NCBI RefSeq assembly: GCF_024752355.1
Contig: NZ_JANTHZ010000013.1
Coordinates: 1 to 64,000, forward strand
Reading direction: 5' to 3'
DNA from: Ancylobacter mangrovi
GTDB taxonomy: Bacteria; Pseudomonadota; Alphaproteobacteria; Rhizobiales; Xanthobacteraceae
Length of the DNA stretch: 64,000 bases
The notes beneath the pieces were generated by a model, which was not told the DNA's origin, did no database searches, and saw only the letters and a program-made list of their open reading frames with translations. This document shows positions 1-8,203 of the stretch, piece by piece. The translations under genes were made by a program, and so were the position numbers. Within the stretch, counting starts at the first letter, position 1. The number at the start of each line of letters is the position of its first letter.

Positions 1-131
1 TGCTGTTCATCAAGCGCGGCATGGCCGCCGGCTATGCCGGCGTCGAGAACGAGCTGTTCTTCCGCGACAACACCATGATGCTCTTCGCCGACGCAAAGAA
101 AATGGTCGAGGATATCGTCAAGAACCTGTAA
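1..131 (+). CDS. pntB: NAD(P) transhydrogenase subunit beta, C-terminal fragment
   Basis: Only the last 42 residues are in the window; the first complete codon begins at base 3 and the stop is TAA at 129-131. The fragment reads through [17 protein letters not shown], then [12 protein letters not shown], and ends IVKNL. This matches the highly conserved C-terminus of PntB, where the NADP(H)-binding domain III contributes the NTMMLFGDAKK stretch. PntB forms the proton-translocating transhydrogenase of the inner membrane together with PntA and couples hydride transfer from NADH to NADP+ to the proton gradient. A strong terminator follows directly, so this is the last gene of its operon. The assignment rests on the C-terminal motif alone. 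Confidence 0.88.
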   Translation, partial: LFIKRGMAAGYAGVENELFFRDNTMMLFADAKKMVEDIVKNL

Positions 132-151
132 TAAGGTTCGAGTTTCGAAAT

Positions 152-184
152 AACGGCCGGGGGGCGACCTCCGGCCGTTTTCAT
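152..184 (+). terminator. Rho-independent terminator after pntB
   Basis: AACGGCCGG at 152-160 pairs with CCGGCCGTT at 171-179, and three further inner pairs (one G-U) close a GCGA tetraloop at 164-167. The roughly 12-bp GC stem is followed by TTTCATTTG. It lies 20 bases after the pntB stop codon and before an unrelated gene, as expected for an intrinsic terminator. Confidence 0.8.
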
Positions 185-248
185 TTGTCTGCGCAAATGA
201 CGCGGCTTGCTTAACCGGCTGTCAACCAACGTCGCCTAGCTTGCCCTC

Positions 249-1727
249 ATGACGCGCGGCGTTTCCTGGTTTTTCGTAGCCCCGCTCGTCCTCCTGGGGC
301 TGTCCGGTTGCAAGTTCGGGCTCGAGCAGCGCGAACCCTGGCGTTCGGAAGCAGAGGAACGGTGCCTGGCGGAGGGCCTCGTCAAGCCCTCCGCCTACAC
401 CATTCCCGTTCGCGAGGTCGACGGCGCCGGCACCTGCGGGATGGACCATCCCTTCAAGGTGCTCGCCTTCAATGACGGGGCCATCGAGCTCTCGCCCAAG
501 GCGACGCTGGCCTGCCCGATCACCGCTTCGGTCGACCGCTGGATGCTCGAGGACATCCAGCCCGCCGCCATGGCCTGGTTCGGCCAGCCGGTGGCCAAGG
601 TCAAGCAGCTCTCCTCCTATTCCTGCCGCAACATGAATGGCGGGCCCTCGGGCAAGATTTCCGAGCACGCCTTCGGCAACGCGCTCGACATCGGCGGCTT
701 CGTGCTGGCGGACGGGCGCGAGATTTCGGTGAAGACCGGCTGGAAGGGCAGCACCGACGAGCGCGGCTTCCTGCGCACGGTGCAATATACCGGCTGCCAG
801 CGCTTCTCGACCGTGCTCGGGCCCGGCTACAACATCTATCACTACGACCACATCCATGTGGACCTGATGCGGCGCTCCTCCGGGCACCTGGCGTGCAACC
901 CGAAGGTCGCGCTGCCGACGCCTCCGGCGCCGTTCAGCCCTCCGATCTACAAGGCGCCGCCCATGGTGAACCCGATCTACAAGGCGCCCCCCGGGCAGGC
1001 GCCGTGGAACGCGCGTCCCATGGTCTCAGCGCCGCCGCAGGCGACGCCGGTCGTCGATACCGAGCCGGCTGAGGATGACGGCTATGCGCCGGCCAACGCC
1101 ACCATCTTCTCCTCGGCGCCGATCTCCCGGACGCCGGTCGCTCCCGCGCCGTCCGCCGGGCGCCGTCCGCCGCCGCCCGGGCCCGAGACGGCAGGCGCGC
1201 CGGTGCCGCTCTCCGCGCCCGGTGCGCCGATGGTGCTGGCGCCGAACGCGCCCGCGCCGGCCTATGGCCATGGCGTCGACCCCGACTATCGCTCGCCGAC
1301 GCCCGATTACGGCGCGCCGACCCCGCTCACGCCGCCGGCGGGTGCGCCTCCGCGGTCGGCCTATCCGGCGCAGAGCGCGCCCTCGGCCTATCCCTCGCAG
1401 CCGGCGAGCGCCTATCCGGCCCCATCCTACCCGCCGCCCGCTGCCTATCCGCCTCCCTCGGCCTATCCCCCGCCTTCCGCCTATCCGGCGCCGGCACGCG
1501 CCGCGCCGCCGGCAGGCTCGCGCCCGCCGAGTTCGCGCCCGCCGGGCATCCCGCTGCCGCCGGCCTCGGTCCCGCTGGCGCAGTGGCTCGGCATCGACAC
1601 CACCGCGACCGGCTCGATCGGCGGTGGCGGGGCGGGTCATGCGACCGGCAATGTGCGCTCCTTCACCGCGGAAAGGGCCTTCGCCAGCCCGATCCCCGCG
1701 CCCGAGGCCGAGGCCGGCGCGGACTGA
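249..1727 (+). CDS. Extensin-like C-terminal domain lipoprotein with a proline/tyrosine-rich tail
   Basis: 492 residues. The N-terminus is a lipoprotein signal with lipobox LSGC, so Cys21 would be lipidated. Residues about 38-217 form the bacterial extensin-like C-terminal domain, with paired cysteines and the motifs SEHAFGNALDIGGF (His140, Asp147) and DHIHVD (His201, His203, Asp205). The H-x6-D plus HxH layout resembles LAS-type zinc peptidases that cut peptidoglycan peptides, so an envelope amidase or endopeptidase role is an inference. Residues about 220-460 are low-complexity Pro/Ala/Tyr, including two PIYKAPP copies and a run of SAYPPP-like repeats at 1356-1493. The gene converges on dapB with 7 bases between stops. 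The family has no firmly established function known to me. The start follows directly on the signal peptide; no strong ribosome site is visible. Confidence 0.85.
   Translation: MTRGVSWFFVAPLVLLGLSGCKFGLEQREPWRSEAEERCLAEGLVKPSAYTIPVREVDGAGTCGMDHPFKVLAFNDGAIELSPKATLACPITASVDRWMLEDIQPAAMAWFGQPVAKVKQLSSYSCRNMNGGPSGKISEHAFGNALDIGGFVLADGREISVKTGWKGSTDERGFLRTVQYTGCQRFSTVLGPGYNIYHYDHIHVDLMRRSSGHLACNPKVALPTPPAPFSPPIYKAPPMVNPIYKAPPGQAPWNARPMVSAPPQATPVVDTEPAEDDGYAPANATIFSSAPISRTPVAPAPSAGRRPPPPGPETAGAPVPLSAPGAPMVLAPNAPAPAYGHGVDPDYRSPTPDYGAPTPLTPPAGAPPRSAYPAQSAPSAYPSQPASAYPAPSYPPPAAYPPPSAYPPPSAYPAPARAAPPAGSRPPSSRPPGIPLPPASVPLAQWLGIDTTATGSIGGGGAGHATGNVRSFTAERAFASPIPAPEAEAGAD
1356..1493 (+). repeat. Degenerate Tyr-Pro (SAYPPP-type) coding repeats
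   Basis: A 46-residue stretch inside the extensin-like protein is built from variants of SAYPAP and SAYPPP: seven Tyr-Pro units separated by Ala, Ser and Gln. The units are 5 to 9 codons long, so the repeat is imperfect at the DNA level. It lies in the region after the folded domain and resembles cell-wall-interacting proline-rich linkers. Confidence 0.7.
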
Positions 1728-1734
1728 TCGCGCT

Positions 1735-2526
1735 TCAGTCGAGCAGCATGTCGAGGCCGCGCCGCACCCCGGTCCAGCCGCCCACCTTGCGCGCCGCCAG
1801 CAGCGTGCCGGCGACATAGGGCGCGGCGGAGGAGCCGGCGTCGTGGCGGATGGTCAGCCGCTCGTCCGGCGCGCCGAGGATGCTCTCGATGGCGAGCGAG
1901 AAGGAGGGCATGCGCACCGCGTGCACCCGTACCTCGTTCGCGCCGGTGCCGATCGCCCCGCCGCGCGTCTGCGGCAGGCCGACCACGGTGTCGACCGGGC
2001 GGCTGGTGGCGGGCCGGCGCACCTGCGCCAATGCCTCGGCGAGCTCGCGCCCGGTGCCCGAGGGCGCGTCCGGCTTGCCGGCCGAGGCGTATTCGATGAT
2101 CTCCACATCGGCGACATATCTCGCCGCCTCCAGCGTGAAGCGCTTCATCAGCGTGGCGGTGATGGAGAAGTTGCCGGCGGCATGCAGGCCGACGCCCTTC
2201 GCGCGGGCGATCGCGTCGAGCCCGGCATAGTCGTCGGCGTCGAGGCCCGACGTGCCGACCACCACGGCGAGCCCGGCCTCGAGCGCGGCGGTCGCGTTCG
2301 CCTTCACCACGTCCGGCTTCGTGTAGTCGATCAGCACGTCCGCGGGGACGGCGAGCGCCTCGCCGACGGTCGCGAAGACGGGCGCGCCATCGATCTCGGT
2401 GCCGGCGGTGGCGCGGGAGACGGCGGCGACGAGGTCGAGATCCGGCGCGGCGGCGATGGCGGGCACGAGGGCGCGGCCGACCCAGCCGGTGGCGCCGGCG
2501 AGGATGATGCGAAGGGGCATGGGCAT
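1735..2526 (-). CDS. dapB: 4-hydroxy-tetrahydrodipicolinate reductase, variant lacking the usual histidine motif
   Basis: 263 residues. The N-terminal Rossmann motif GATGWVGRAL (about 11-20), the VVVGTSGL stretch near 90 and the C-terminal PDAPSGT motif identify a DapB-type NAD(P)H-dependent reductase of the diaminopimelate/lysine pathway. In classical DapB the PSGT motif is preceded by a His-His-Arg-His-Lys block whose first His is the catalytic acid. Here that stretch reads EYASAGKPDAPSGT: the lysine and PSGT are kept, the histidines are not. It may be a divergent DapB, a paralogue beside a canonical copy elsewhere, or an enzyme acting on a related substrate. It is followed closely (17 bases) by the gene ending at 2544 on the same strand, with which it may share a transcript. 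Confidence is high for the fold and moderate for the exact reaction. Confidence 0.78.
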   Translation of the reverse strand: MPMPLRIILAGATGWVGRALVPAIAAAPDLDLVAAVSRATAGTEIDGAPVFATVGEALAVPADVLIDYTKPDVVKANATAALEAGLAVVVGTSGLDADDYAGLDAIARAKGVGLHAAGNFSITATLMKRFTLEAARYVADVEIIEYASAGKPDAPSGTGRELAEALAQVRRPATSRPVDTVVGLPQTRGGAIGTGANEVRVHAVRMPSFSLAIESILGAPDERLTIRHDAGSSAAPYVAGTLLAARKVGGWTGVRRGLDMLLD

Positions 2527-2543
2527 GGCTCCGGGCGGATGGG

Positions 2544-3566
2544 TCAGGCGGCTTCGGGCCGGGCGGGGAGGGGGGCGAAGGGCTCGGCGGGCGCGAACAC
2601 CGCGCTGACCTCGCCGGCATAAACCTCGCCATTGGCGATGGTGAGCTTGCGCACCGGCGCGCCGGGCGCGAGGTCGAGCTTGGCGAGGTTGATCCAGAAG
2701 GCGCTCGGGCGGGTCGCCGAGTCGAAATAGTAGATCAGGTCCCGCTGGTTCGCGACGCTCCGCCAGATGGTCGAGGAGATGTTCGGCTGCTCGGGCGTGG
2801 TGATGCCCAGCGGCACGCTCACGGCCCGCTGGACGCTCATGACGCAGGCGACGGCCTGATGGGCGTAGGTGTGATCGGGCACGCCGGCGATATAGGCCTT
2901 GTCGAGGCTGCGCGGGATGGCGCCGAGGAGGAACGAGGCGCGGGCGAAGCGGTCGGCGGCGTTGTTGGTGCCGGGCAGGAAGGTGAGGCCGCCGATGCGC
3001 TGCCAGTAGGCGTTGAGCGCCACCTGCTGCTCATAGGGCGGCGAATTGGTCATCACCACATAGTCACGGCCGTGATGGATGACGAGTTCGCCCGCCAGAT
3101 ATTCGAAGATCGCCGAATCGCCGCTCGCGTCGGAGACCGAGAGATGGAGCGTCGCCTCCGAGCCGTTGGGCAGCATGGGCGCGAGCAGGATGAAAGGGTG
3201 GGCGGCGAGCGCATCCACCGCCTCGGCGACGGTGGCGAAATTGTCGAGCACGTACTGGCCCCACAGCGCGATGCTGAGGAACGGGCCGGCGCCCGCCTGG
3301 GGGCCGTAGCTGGATTCGGCGAGGTAGAGGATGTTGGCGACGAGGCCCTTCTCGTTCATGCCGTCCGTGGTGCCGGCCTCGTAGCCGCTGATCGTGACGC
3401 TGCCATAGCGCGAGGTCCAGGCGATGGACTGCGGCCCGGCCGCGCCGTCGCGCTTCATGCCGGCGGGGAACACCCACAGATTGGAGTACATGTCCTCCTT
3501 CCAATCCATGTTGCGTCCGGTAATGACGAGATCTTCCGTACCGACATAGAGCGTGCGGGTGCACAT
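2544..3566 (-). CDS. Linear amide C-N hydrolase, choloylglycine hydrolase/penicillin V acylase family
   Basis: 340 residues. The reading frame stays open far upstream, but the start is placed at the ATG giving MCTRTLYVG. Removal of Met would expose Cys2, the N-terminal nucleophile of this Ntn-hydrolase family, and a GGAAGGAAG ribosome site lies just upstream. The longer frame would run into the rnpB gene. Further family signs are GRNMDW (Arg18, Asp21), GMNEKGL and TNSPPYEQQ. Members hydrolyse bile-salt amides, penicillin V or acyl-homoserine lactones. No signal peptide precedes the Cys, so a cytoplasmic enzyme is likely. The substrate cannot be told from sequence; in a non-gut alphaproteobacterium AHL or another N-acyl amide is as plausible as bile salts. 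Confidence 0.85.
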   Translation of the reverse strand: MCTRTLYVGTEDLVITGRNMDWKEDMYSNLWVFPAGMKRDGAAGPQSIAWTSRYGSVTISGYEAGTTDGMNEKGLVANILYLAESSYGPQAGAGPFLSIALWGQYVLDNFATVAEAVDALAAHPFILLAPMLPNGSEATLHLSVSDASGDSAIFEYLAGELVIHHGRDYVVMTNSPPYEQQVALNAYWQRIGGLTFLPGTNNAADRFARASFLLGAIPRSLDKAYIAGVPDHTYAHQAVACVMSVQRAVSVPLGITTPEQPNISSTIWRSVANQRDLIYYFDSATRPSAFWINLAKLDLAPGAPVRKLTIANGEVYAGEVSAVFAPAEPFAPLPARPEAA

Positions 3567-3653
3567 GAGGCAGCTTCCTTCCGTCCGGGCCTGGGCGCCA
3601 TCATCTATGGCACAGGCCGGACAGGAAACCTGCCTGGACGGAGAGTTCAAGAT

Positions 3654-4045
3654 GCCAGCCGGCCTGTAAGCCGGGTTCTGTATGGCGGGATCGCTCCCGC
3701 GTGACGGCCATTCCTCTGGGACGCCGGTTACCCGGCGCCTCGAGCAGTCAACCCGGGCGGCTGTCCGGAGACAGGACCTGAGGCAGGGCATCGCTGCCCG
3801 GCCTCGTGCCACCCCTATACGACTTTGCTCCCGGTGGGGTTTGCCGTGCCGCTTCCGTTGCCGGCCGCGCGGTGCGCTCTTACCGCACCGTTTCACCCTT
3901 GCCGCGGACGAATCCGAGGCGGTCTGTTCTCTGTGGCACTTTCCCTGGGGTCGCCCCCGCCGGACGTTATCCGGCACCGTGTCTCCGTGGAGCCCGGACT
4001 TTCCTCGGCGCCCCGAAGGGCGACGCGGCCGTCCGGCCGGCTGGC
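3654..4045 (-). ncRNA. rnpB: RNase P RNA, bacterial class A
   Basis: Read on the minus strand, the 5' end GCCAGCCGGCC (4045-4035) pairs perfectly with GGCCGGCTGGC at the 3' end (3664-3654), forming helix P1. The conserved CRI core GAGGAAAGTCCGGGCTCC begins near 4012, followed by the universally conserved AGGGAAAGTGCCACAGA block. The 3' part has the typical GGGTGGCACGAGG-type segment and the AGAACCCGGCTTACAGG tail. The RNA, about 392 nt, is the catalytic subunit that matures tRNA 5' ends with the RnpA protein. The open reading frames overlapping it on both strands are artefacts of its high GC content. Confidence 0.96.
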
Positions 4046-4051
4046 GGGGGA

Positions 4052-4080
4052 GCAATGGGGGAGAGCGGAGCCCGCGTCAA
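4052..4080 (-). promoter_or_regulatory. Probable housekeeping promoter of rnpB
   Basis: On the minus strand TTGACG (4080-4075) is followed by a 17-base spacer and CATTGC (4057-4052). The predicted start falls about 7 bases on, at the first base of helix P1 (4045). TTGAC with 17-base spacing fits the alphaproteobacterial sigma-70 consensus; the -10 hexamer is weak. Confidence 0.5.
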
Positions 4081-4222
4081 GTCGCGTCCCCCGCCGACAT
4101 TGCGCAGGGGCCTTCGTTCGGATCGTCGGGAAAAGCCGGGAGACCGCGCATGGAGGCCGGGGGCACGCGAGACCTGAGCCGGCCCGGCCGCCATGCGCGA
4201 AACGTGTCGGTGCCGTGGCGGC

Positions 4223-4726
4223 TCAGTTGGCGGCCATGAGGGTGCGGGCCTTGGAGCAGTAGACGCGCGCGGCCGAGGACATGCGCCGGGCGCCGTGGCC
4301 ACCCTGGTAGCGCATCACGGTGCCGCAGGTGTCGCCCTCGGCGAGGCGATAGGCGCCGGCGAGATAGCGCATGCCGAACTTGATGTTGGTGGCGGGCTCA
4401 TAGAGCGCGGCGCGCGAGCCGCGATAGCCGACGCCGCGCGCGGTCTGATGCTTGATCTGCATGAGCCCGACCTCGCCGGCACGGCCGGTCAGGTGGCTGT
4501 TCCAGTTGCTTTCGATGCGCACCACGGCGCGGGCAAGGGCGACCGGCACGCCATTGGCGCGCGCCTCGCTGTCGACGAGGTCGGCCAGCTTCTCGCGCGA
4601 GGTCTGTTTAGACGTGGTGGAAGAGACGGGATCTTTGATGTTCGACTTGGCACTTGCGATGTTCGCGCCCGAGAGGGTGATGAACGCGACGGCGAGGGAA
4701 GCACAGGAGACGCGAAGAAAGTTCAT
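4223..4726 (-). CDS. Small periplasmic lytic transglycosylase (SLT domain)
   Basis: 167 residues with a cleavable signal peptide (about 1-26, ending ASA). The SLT fold is shown by RIESNWNSH, with catalytic Glu72, then AGEVGLMQIKHQTARGVGY (about 83-101), the NIKFGMRYLAGA helix and a C-terminal MRYQGGHG segment. Such enzymes cut the MurNAc-GlcNAc bond to form 1,6-anhydromuropeptides in the periplasm. A pair of C-terminal cysteines (134, 157) could form a disulphide. It sits upstream of rnpB on the same strand and 240 bases from the AmpD-like amidase, so two wall-turnover enzymes are adjacent but probably separately transcribed. Confidence 0.9.
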   Translation of the reverse strand: MNFLRVSCASLAVAFITLSGANIASAKSNIKDPVSSTTSKQTSREKLADLVDSEARANGVPVALARAVVRIESNWNSHLTGRAGEVGLMQIKHQTARGVGYRGSRAALYEPATNIKFGMRYLAGAYRLAEGDTCGTVMRYQGGHGARRMSSAARVYCSKARTLMAAN

Positions 4727-4965
4727 TACCAGGATTTTGCCTTTGTGGGCTGAGGAAGATCGGCGGGGAAAATCCCCGAAAATCTGTCCCCAATGAGGCT
4801 CGAATCCTGCGCGGGCGTGGCAATAGCCTCGGCGTGCGCGATTGTCGCGTCACCGTCGAGTCACAGTGTGGCGCAACCGCAACGTTTGCGAACGAAACTT
4901 GCGCGTGTAGATGGCCCCACGCAGCAATCCGTCGGGGTCGCCGTCAATATAGGCATGCAAATGAA

Positions 4966-5778
4966 TCAGGCGAACGGCGCGCCTTCGTCGGCCGGACGTT
5001 CGGGCCGCGACATCGAGAGCCGATAGAGCGTCTGCAGCGTCGAGACGTCGGCGATGCCGTCGACGCGGGCGCGGCGGAAATGGCGCTGGAAGGCGCGCAC
5101 TACCGCCTCGGTCTGTGCGCAATAGCTGCCGGAGACCGGCACGTCATAGCCATAGAGCGCGAGCATGGCCTGCAGCGCCTCGACCGGCTGGCCGTGCTCG
5201 CCGCGCATGAAGAAGCGCCCGTCGCTCGGCGGCACCTCCTCGACCAGGTGGCCGACGCCGGCGCGGTGCAGCACCTCCCACGGAAACTTCTCGCCCGGGT
5301 CGTCCTTGCGCAGCGGCGCGACGTCGGAATGGGCGAGCACCCGGTCGGGCGGGATCGGCCGGCGCGAGAGGATGTCCTTGGCGAGCGCGGTGACGGCTTC
5401 GATCTGGATCGCGGGGAAGGGCGGGTAGCCGTGCGCGTGGCCGGGATTGGCGATCTCGATGCCGATCGAGCACGAATTGATGTCGCTCGCGCCCGCCCAT
5501 CGCGCCGCCCCGGCATGCCAGGCCCGCCGCGCCTCCGGCACGAGTTGGGCGATGCGTCCGTCCTCGAACACGAGATAGTGCGCGGAGACCTGCCTCTCGG
5601 GCGAGCGCAGCCAGTCGAGCGCTTCGGGCGTCGATTCCATGCCGGTGTAGTGCAGCACCAGCATGTCGGGCGCGCCGATGCCGATGCGCTCGCCGTGATT
5701 GGGCGAGGCCAGCACCTCGGCGGCGAGCGGCGAGTCGGCCGGGAAGTCGGGCGCTGAGGCGGCGGGCATCTCTTTCAT
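4966..5778 (-). CDS. N-acetylmuramoyl-L-alanine amidase, AmpD-like, with peptidoglycan-binding domain
   Basis: 270 residues. The amidase_2 domain (about 30-175) shows the zinc ligands LHYTG (His43) and AHSDVAPLRKDDPG (His150, Asp160), and the GIEIANPG catalytic loop (Glu108). Residues about 195-260 form a peptidoglycan-binding type 1 domain ending FQRHFRRARVDGIAD. There is no signal peptide, which favours a cytoplasmic role in recycling anhydromuropeptides, as AmpD does; the added wall-binding domain is also seen in AmiD-like enzymes, so an unrecognised export route is possible. It is divergent from mraZ, with 277 bases between the starts. Confidence 0.88.
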   Translation of the reverse strand: MKEMPAASAPDFPADSPLAAEVLASPNHGERIGIGAPDMLVLHYTGMESTPEALDWLRSPERQVSAHYLVFEDGRIAQLVPEARRAWHAGAARWAGASDINSCSIGIEIANPGHAHGYPPFPAIQIEAVTALAKDILSRRPIPPDRVLAHSDVAPLRKDDPGEKFPWEVLHRAGVGHLVEEVPPSDGRFFMRGEHGQPVEALQAMLALYGYDVPVSGSYCAQTEAVVRAFQRHFRRARVDGIADVSTLQTLYRLSMSRPERPADEGAPFA

Positions 5779-5908
5779 GGCGCCAGCTAAGCGGGCGCCG
5801 ATCGGGATTCAACCGATTCTTAAGGTTCATGCAGCGTTAATCGGCCATCACCGGCCGGATGGTTCGGTGCGTCGCGCGGTGCGGCGCCCGGGGTCCATTG
5901 GCAGCCGT

Positions 5909-5942
5909 TCCATTGACGCCCATCATATCCCATGGTAACCCA
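5909..5942 (-). promoter_or_regulatory. Predicted MraZ operator: 10-bp-spaced TGGG boxes
   Basis: On the minus strand TGGG occurs at 5942-5939, 5932-5929 and 5922-5919, each followed by six other bases, plus a degenerate fourth copy TGGA at 5912-5909. E. coli MraZ binds TGGGN direct repeats with 5-base spacers, the same 10-bp period, upstream of its own operon. The boxes lie 114 bases before the mraZ start in the mraZ/amidase divergent region, as expected for an autoregulatory site. Confidence 0.72.
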
Positions 5943-6055
5943 AATCATTCCGTTGCAGTACCAAGTCGACAAGGTCAGCGGCGCCCACGCGGCGTCCGGT
6001 GCCGCGCGGCGTGCTGGCGGCGGATGGCGTAGCTGTGACGGGGCGTACCGGGCCG

Positions 6056-6532
6056 ATGGATCGTTTCGTATCGACCTATGCGATGCGGCTGGATTCGAAG
6101 GGCCGGATGTCGGTACCCGCCGCCTTCCGGGCGCTGATCGCGCGCGACGGGCTGGAGCATCTCTACTGCCACCCGGCGCTGGACCTGCCGGCGCTGGAAG
6201 CGGGAGGGGCCCGGCTGATGGCGGGGATCGACAGCCTGGTCGAGCGCTTCCCGCCCTATTCGGAAGCGCGCGAGGAGCTGGCGGGCGCGCTCTATGGGGC
6301 GATCGAGACCCTGAAGCTCGATCCCGAGGGGCGTGTGGTGCTGAGCGAGACGTTGAAGGCGCATGCGCATGTCAAGGACGAGGCCATGCTGGTCGGCCTC
6401 GGCGACCGATTTCGGATCTGGGAGCCGGAGCGCTTTCGGTCCCACCTCGCGGAGGCCACGGCGAAGGTGCGGACCTTGAAGCGGCAGCTCGGTTCCCGGA
6501 ACGCGGGGGAAACCCGCGGCGAGGAGGCGTGA
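6056..6532 (+). CDS. mraZ: Transcriptional regulator MraZ
   Basis: 158 residues. The start is the ATG giving [17 protein letters not shown], the standard N-terminus of MraZ; longer in-frame starts (for example 5999) add residues with no family counterpart. Two AbrB/SpoVT-like swapped-hairpin domains are visible by their signatures [14 protein letters not shown] (12-25) and [13 protein letters not shown] (88-100). MraZ is the first gene of the dcw cluster and represses it in E. coli by binding TGGG repeats; matching repeats lie upstream at 5909-5942. Its TGA overlaps the rsmH ATG by one base, so the two are translationally coupled. Confidence 0.93.
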   Translation: MDRFVSTYAMRLDSKGRMSVPAAFRALIARDGLEHLYCHPALDLPALEAGGARLMAGIDSLVERFPPYSEAREELAGALYGAIETLKLDPEGRVVLSETLKAHAHVKDEAMLVGLGDRFRIWEPERFRSHLAEATAKVRTLKRQLGSRNAGETRGEEA

Positions 6533-7563
6533 TGGCGGGTCGCGGCGGTTCGGAGACGGACGCTGCCGGCGGACCGGCCCGCCATCTGCCCGTCCTGCTC
6601 GCGGAGGTGCTCTCCCACCTCGCGCCGCGCGACGGCGGCGTCTATGTCGACGGCACCTTCGGCGCGGGCGGCTATACCCGCGCCATCCTCGAGGCGGCCG
6701 ATACCCGCGTCATCGCCATCGACCGCGATCCCAACGCCATCCGCGACGGGCAGGCGCTGGTCGCCGAGAGCGCCGGGCGGCTGACCCTGGCACATGAGCG
6801 CTTCAGCCGGCTCGATGAGGTGGTGGAAGCCGAGGGCACGGGCCTCGTCGACGGGGTGGTGCTGGATATCGGCGTCTCCTCCATGCAGCTCGACGAGGGC
6901 GAGCGCGGCTTCTCCTTCCGCCGCGACGGGCCGCTCGACATGCGCATGTCGAGCGAAGGGCCGTCCGCCGCCGATCTGGTGGCGCGGCTCGGCGAGACCG
7001 ACCTCGCCAACCTGATCTACCGCTTCGGCGAGGAGCGCCAGTCGCGCGCCATCGCCCGTGCCATCGTGGCCGCGCGGGCCCAGGCGCCGATCGAGCGCAC
7101 GCTCCAGCTTGCCGAGATCATCGCCAAGGTTGTGTGGGCCAAGCCGCACGAGCCGCATCCGGCGACGCGCAGCTTCCAGGCGCTGCGCATCGCGGTGAAC
7201 GACGAATTGGGCGAGCTCGCCCGCGCGCTGTCGGCGGCCGAGCGGGCGCTGAAGCCCGGCGGCCGGCTGGTGGTCGTCACCTTCCATTCGCTGGAAGACC
7301 GCATCGTGAAGAATTTCCTCGCCCATCGCGCCAAGGCGTCGGCCGGCTCGCGCCACATGCCCGCGCTGGACGGACCCGCCCCGAGCTTCCGGCTGGTGGC
7401 GCGCGGCGCCGTCGAGGCGGGAGACGAGGAGACGGCACGAAATCCGCGCGCCCGCTCGGCCAAGCTGCGCGCGGCCGAGAGGACCGAGGCGCCGGCCCAT
7501 CCGCCGGGCGACCTCGACCGTTTCCTGCCCCCGCTTCCCGCCGCCGACGCCCGCAGCCGCTGA
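6532..7563 (+). CDS. rsmH: 16S rRNA (cytosine(1402)-N(4))-methyltransferase
   Basis: 343 residues. SAM-binding motif [14 protein letters not shown] (40-53) and [10 protein letters not shown] (61-70), followed by [20 protein letters not shown] and GPLDMRMS, the signature of RsmH (MraW). Near the end, [12 protein letters not shown] is also conserved. The enzyme methylates N4 of C1402 in the ribosomal P site; its place as second dcw gene is nearly universal. The ATG at 6532 overlaps the mraZ stop (TGATG) and a GAGGAGG ribosome site lies just upstream. The frame is open upstream in antiphase to mraZ, but that extension is not coding. Confidence 0.96.
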   Translation: MAGRGGSETDAAGGPARHLPVLLAEVLSHLAPRDGGVYVDGTFGAGGYTRAILEAADTRVIAIDRDPNAIRDGQALVAESAGRLTLAHERFSRLDEVVEAEGTGLVDGVVLDIGVSSMQLDEGERGFSFRRDGPLDMRMSSEGPSAADLVARLGETDLANLIYRFGEERQSRAIARAIVAARAQAPIERTLQLAEIIAKVVWAKPHEPHPATRSFQALRIAVNDELGELARALSAAERALKPGGRLVVVTFHSLEDRIVKNFLAHRAKASAGSRHMPALDGPAPSFRLVARGAVEAGDEETARNPRARSAKLRAAERTEAPAHPPGDLDRFLPPLPAADARSR

Positions 7564-7572
7564 GGTCGAGAC

Positions 7573-8184
7573 ATGTTCCGCATACTCAATGCCGTCTCGG
7601 TCATCGCCCTTCTCGCCGCGGCCGGCGCCGTCTACCAGGTGAAATATTCGGCCGCCTTCGAGGCGCAGAAGATCGCCAAGCTGCGCGACGAGATCCACAA
7701 GGAGCGCGACCGCATCGCCGTGCTCAACGCCGAATGGGCGCGCCGCACGGCGCCGGACCGCATCCAGGCGCTGGCCGAGAACCATCTCGACATGCAGCCG
7801 CTCGACGTCGATCACATGGACCAGCTAGCGAGCCTGCCGGCCAAGCCCGAGAACAATTCCGACTCGCTCGGCGGCATGATCGAGGCGCTGGTGGACGGAC
7901 CCACGCCCGCCCGCGCCGCGCCGACCTCCGCCAAGCCGGTGCCCAAGCCCGCGCCCGCGACGTCCGGGCCGCGGCCGGCGCCGCTGCCCGGCGACGGGCC
8001 GCTGGCCGACGCCTCGGGCGACGACGACCCGCCCGGCGCGCCGCTGCCGCTGTCGGCCATGCCGGCGGCCGGCAACATGGCGCCGCCGCGCGCGCATTTC
8101 GTCGGTCCGCAGGGTGCGCTCGGCGCCCCGCTCAATCCCGCCGCATCCCGGCCGCTCCTGCCTCCGGGCACGGTCGGACAGTAG
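7573..8184 (+). CDS. ftsL: Cell division protein FtsL with long C-terminal extension
   Basis: 203 residues. A short cytoplasmic end, one membrane segment (about 5-22) and a coiled-coil stretch (about 30-56, FEAQKIAKLRDEIHKERDRIAVL) give the FtsL topology. FtsL joins FtsB and FtsQ in the divisome and activates FtsWI. The first 100 residues correspond to the E. coli protein (121 residues). The remaining 100 are a Pro/Ala-rich low-complexity periplasmic tail (KPVPKPAPATSGPRPAP and similar). It sits 9 bases after rsmH and 19 before ftsI. Confidence 0.88.
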   Translation: MFRILNAVSVIALLAAAGAVYQVKYSAAFEAQKIAKLRDEIHKERDRIAVLNAEWARRTAPDRIQALAENHLDMQPLDVDHMDQLASLPAKPENNSDSLGGMIEALVDGPTPARAAPTSAKPVPKPAPATSGPRPAPLPGDGPLADASGDDDPPGAPLPLSAMPAAGNMAPPRAHFVGPQGALGAPLNPAASRPLLPPGTVGQ

Positions 8185-8203
8185 CTCACGGAGGTCGCTT
8201 CTC

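Noticed and set aside
3567..4302. Several open frames overlapping the rnpB gene on both strands
   Set aside because: The region folds as RNase P RNA, with a perfect P1 helix and conserved core. These frames have no ribosome sites or protein families.
4840..4960. Possible regulatory or RNA element upstream of the lytic transglycosylase gene
   Set aside because: The stretch shows only scattered A/T runs and short inverted repeats without a recognisable pattern.
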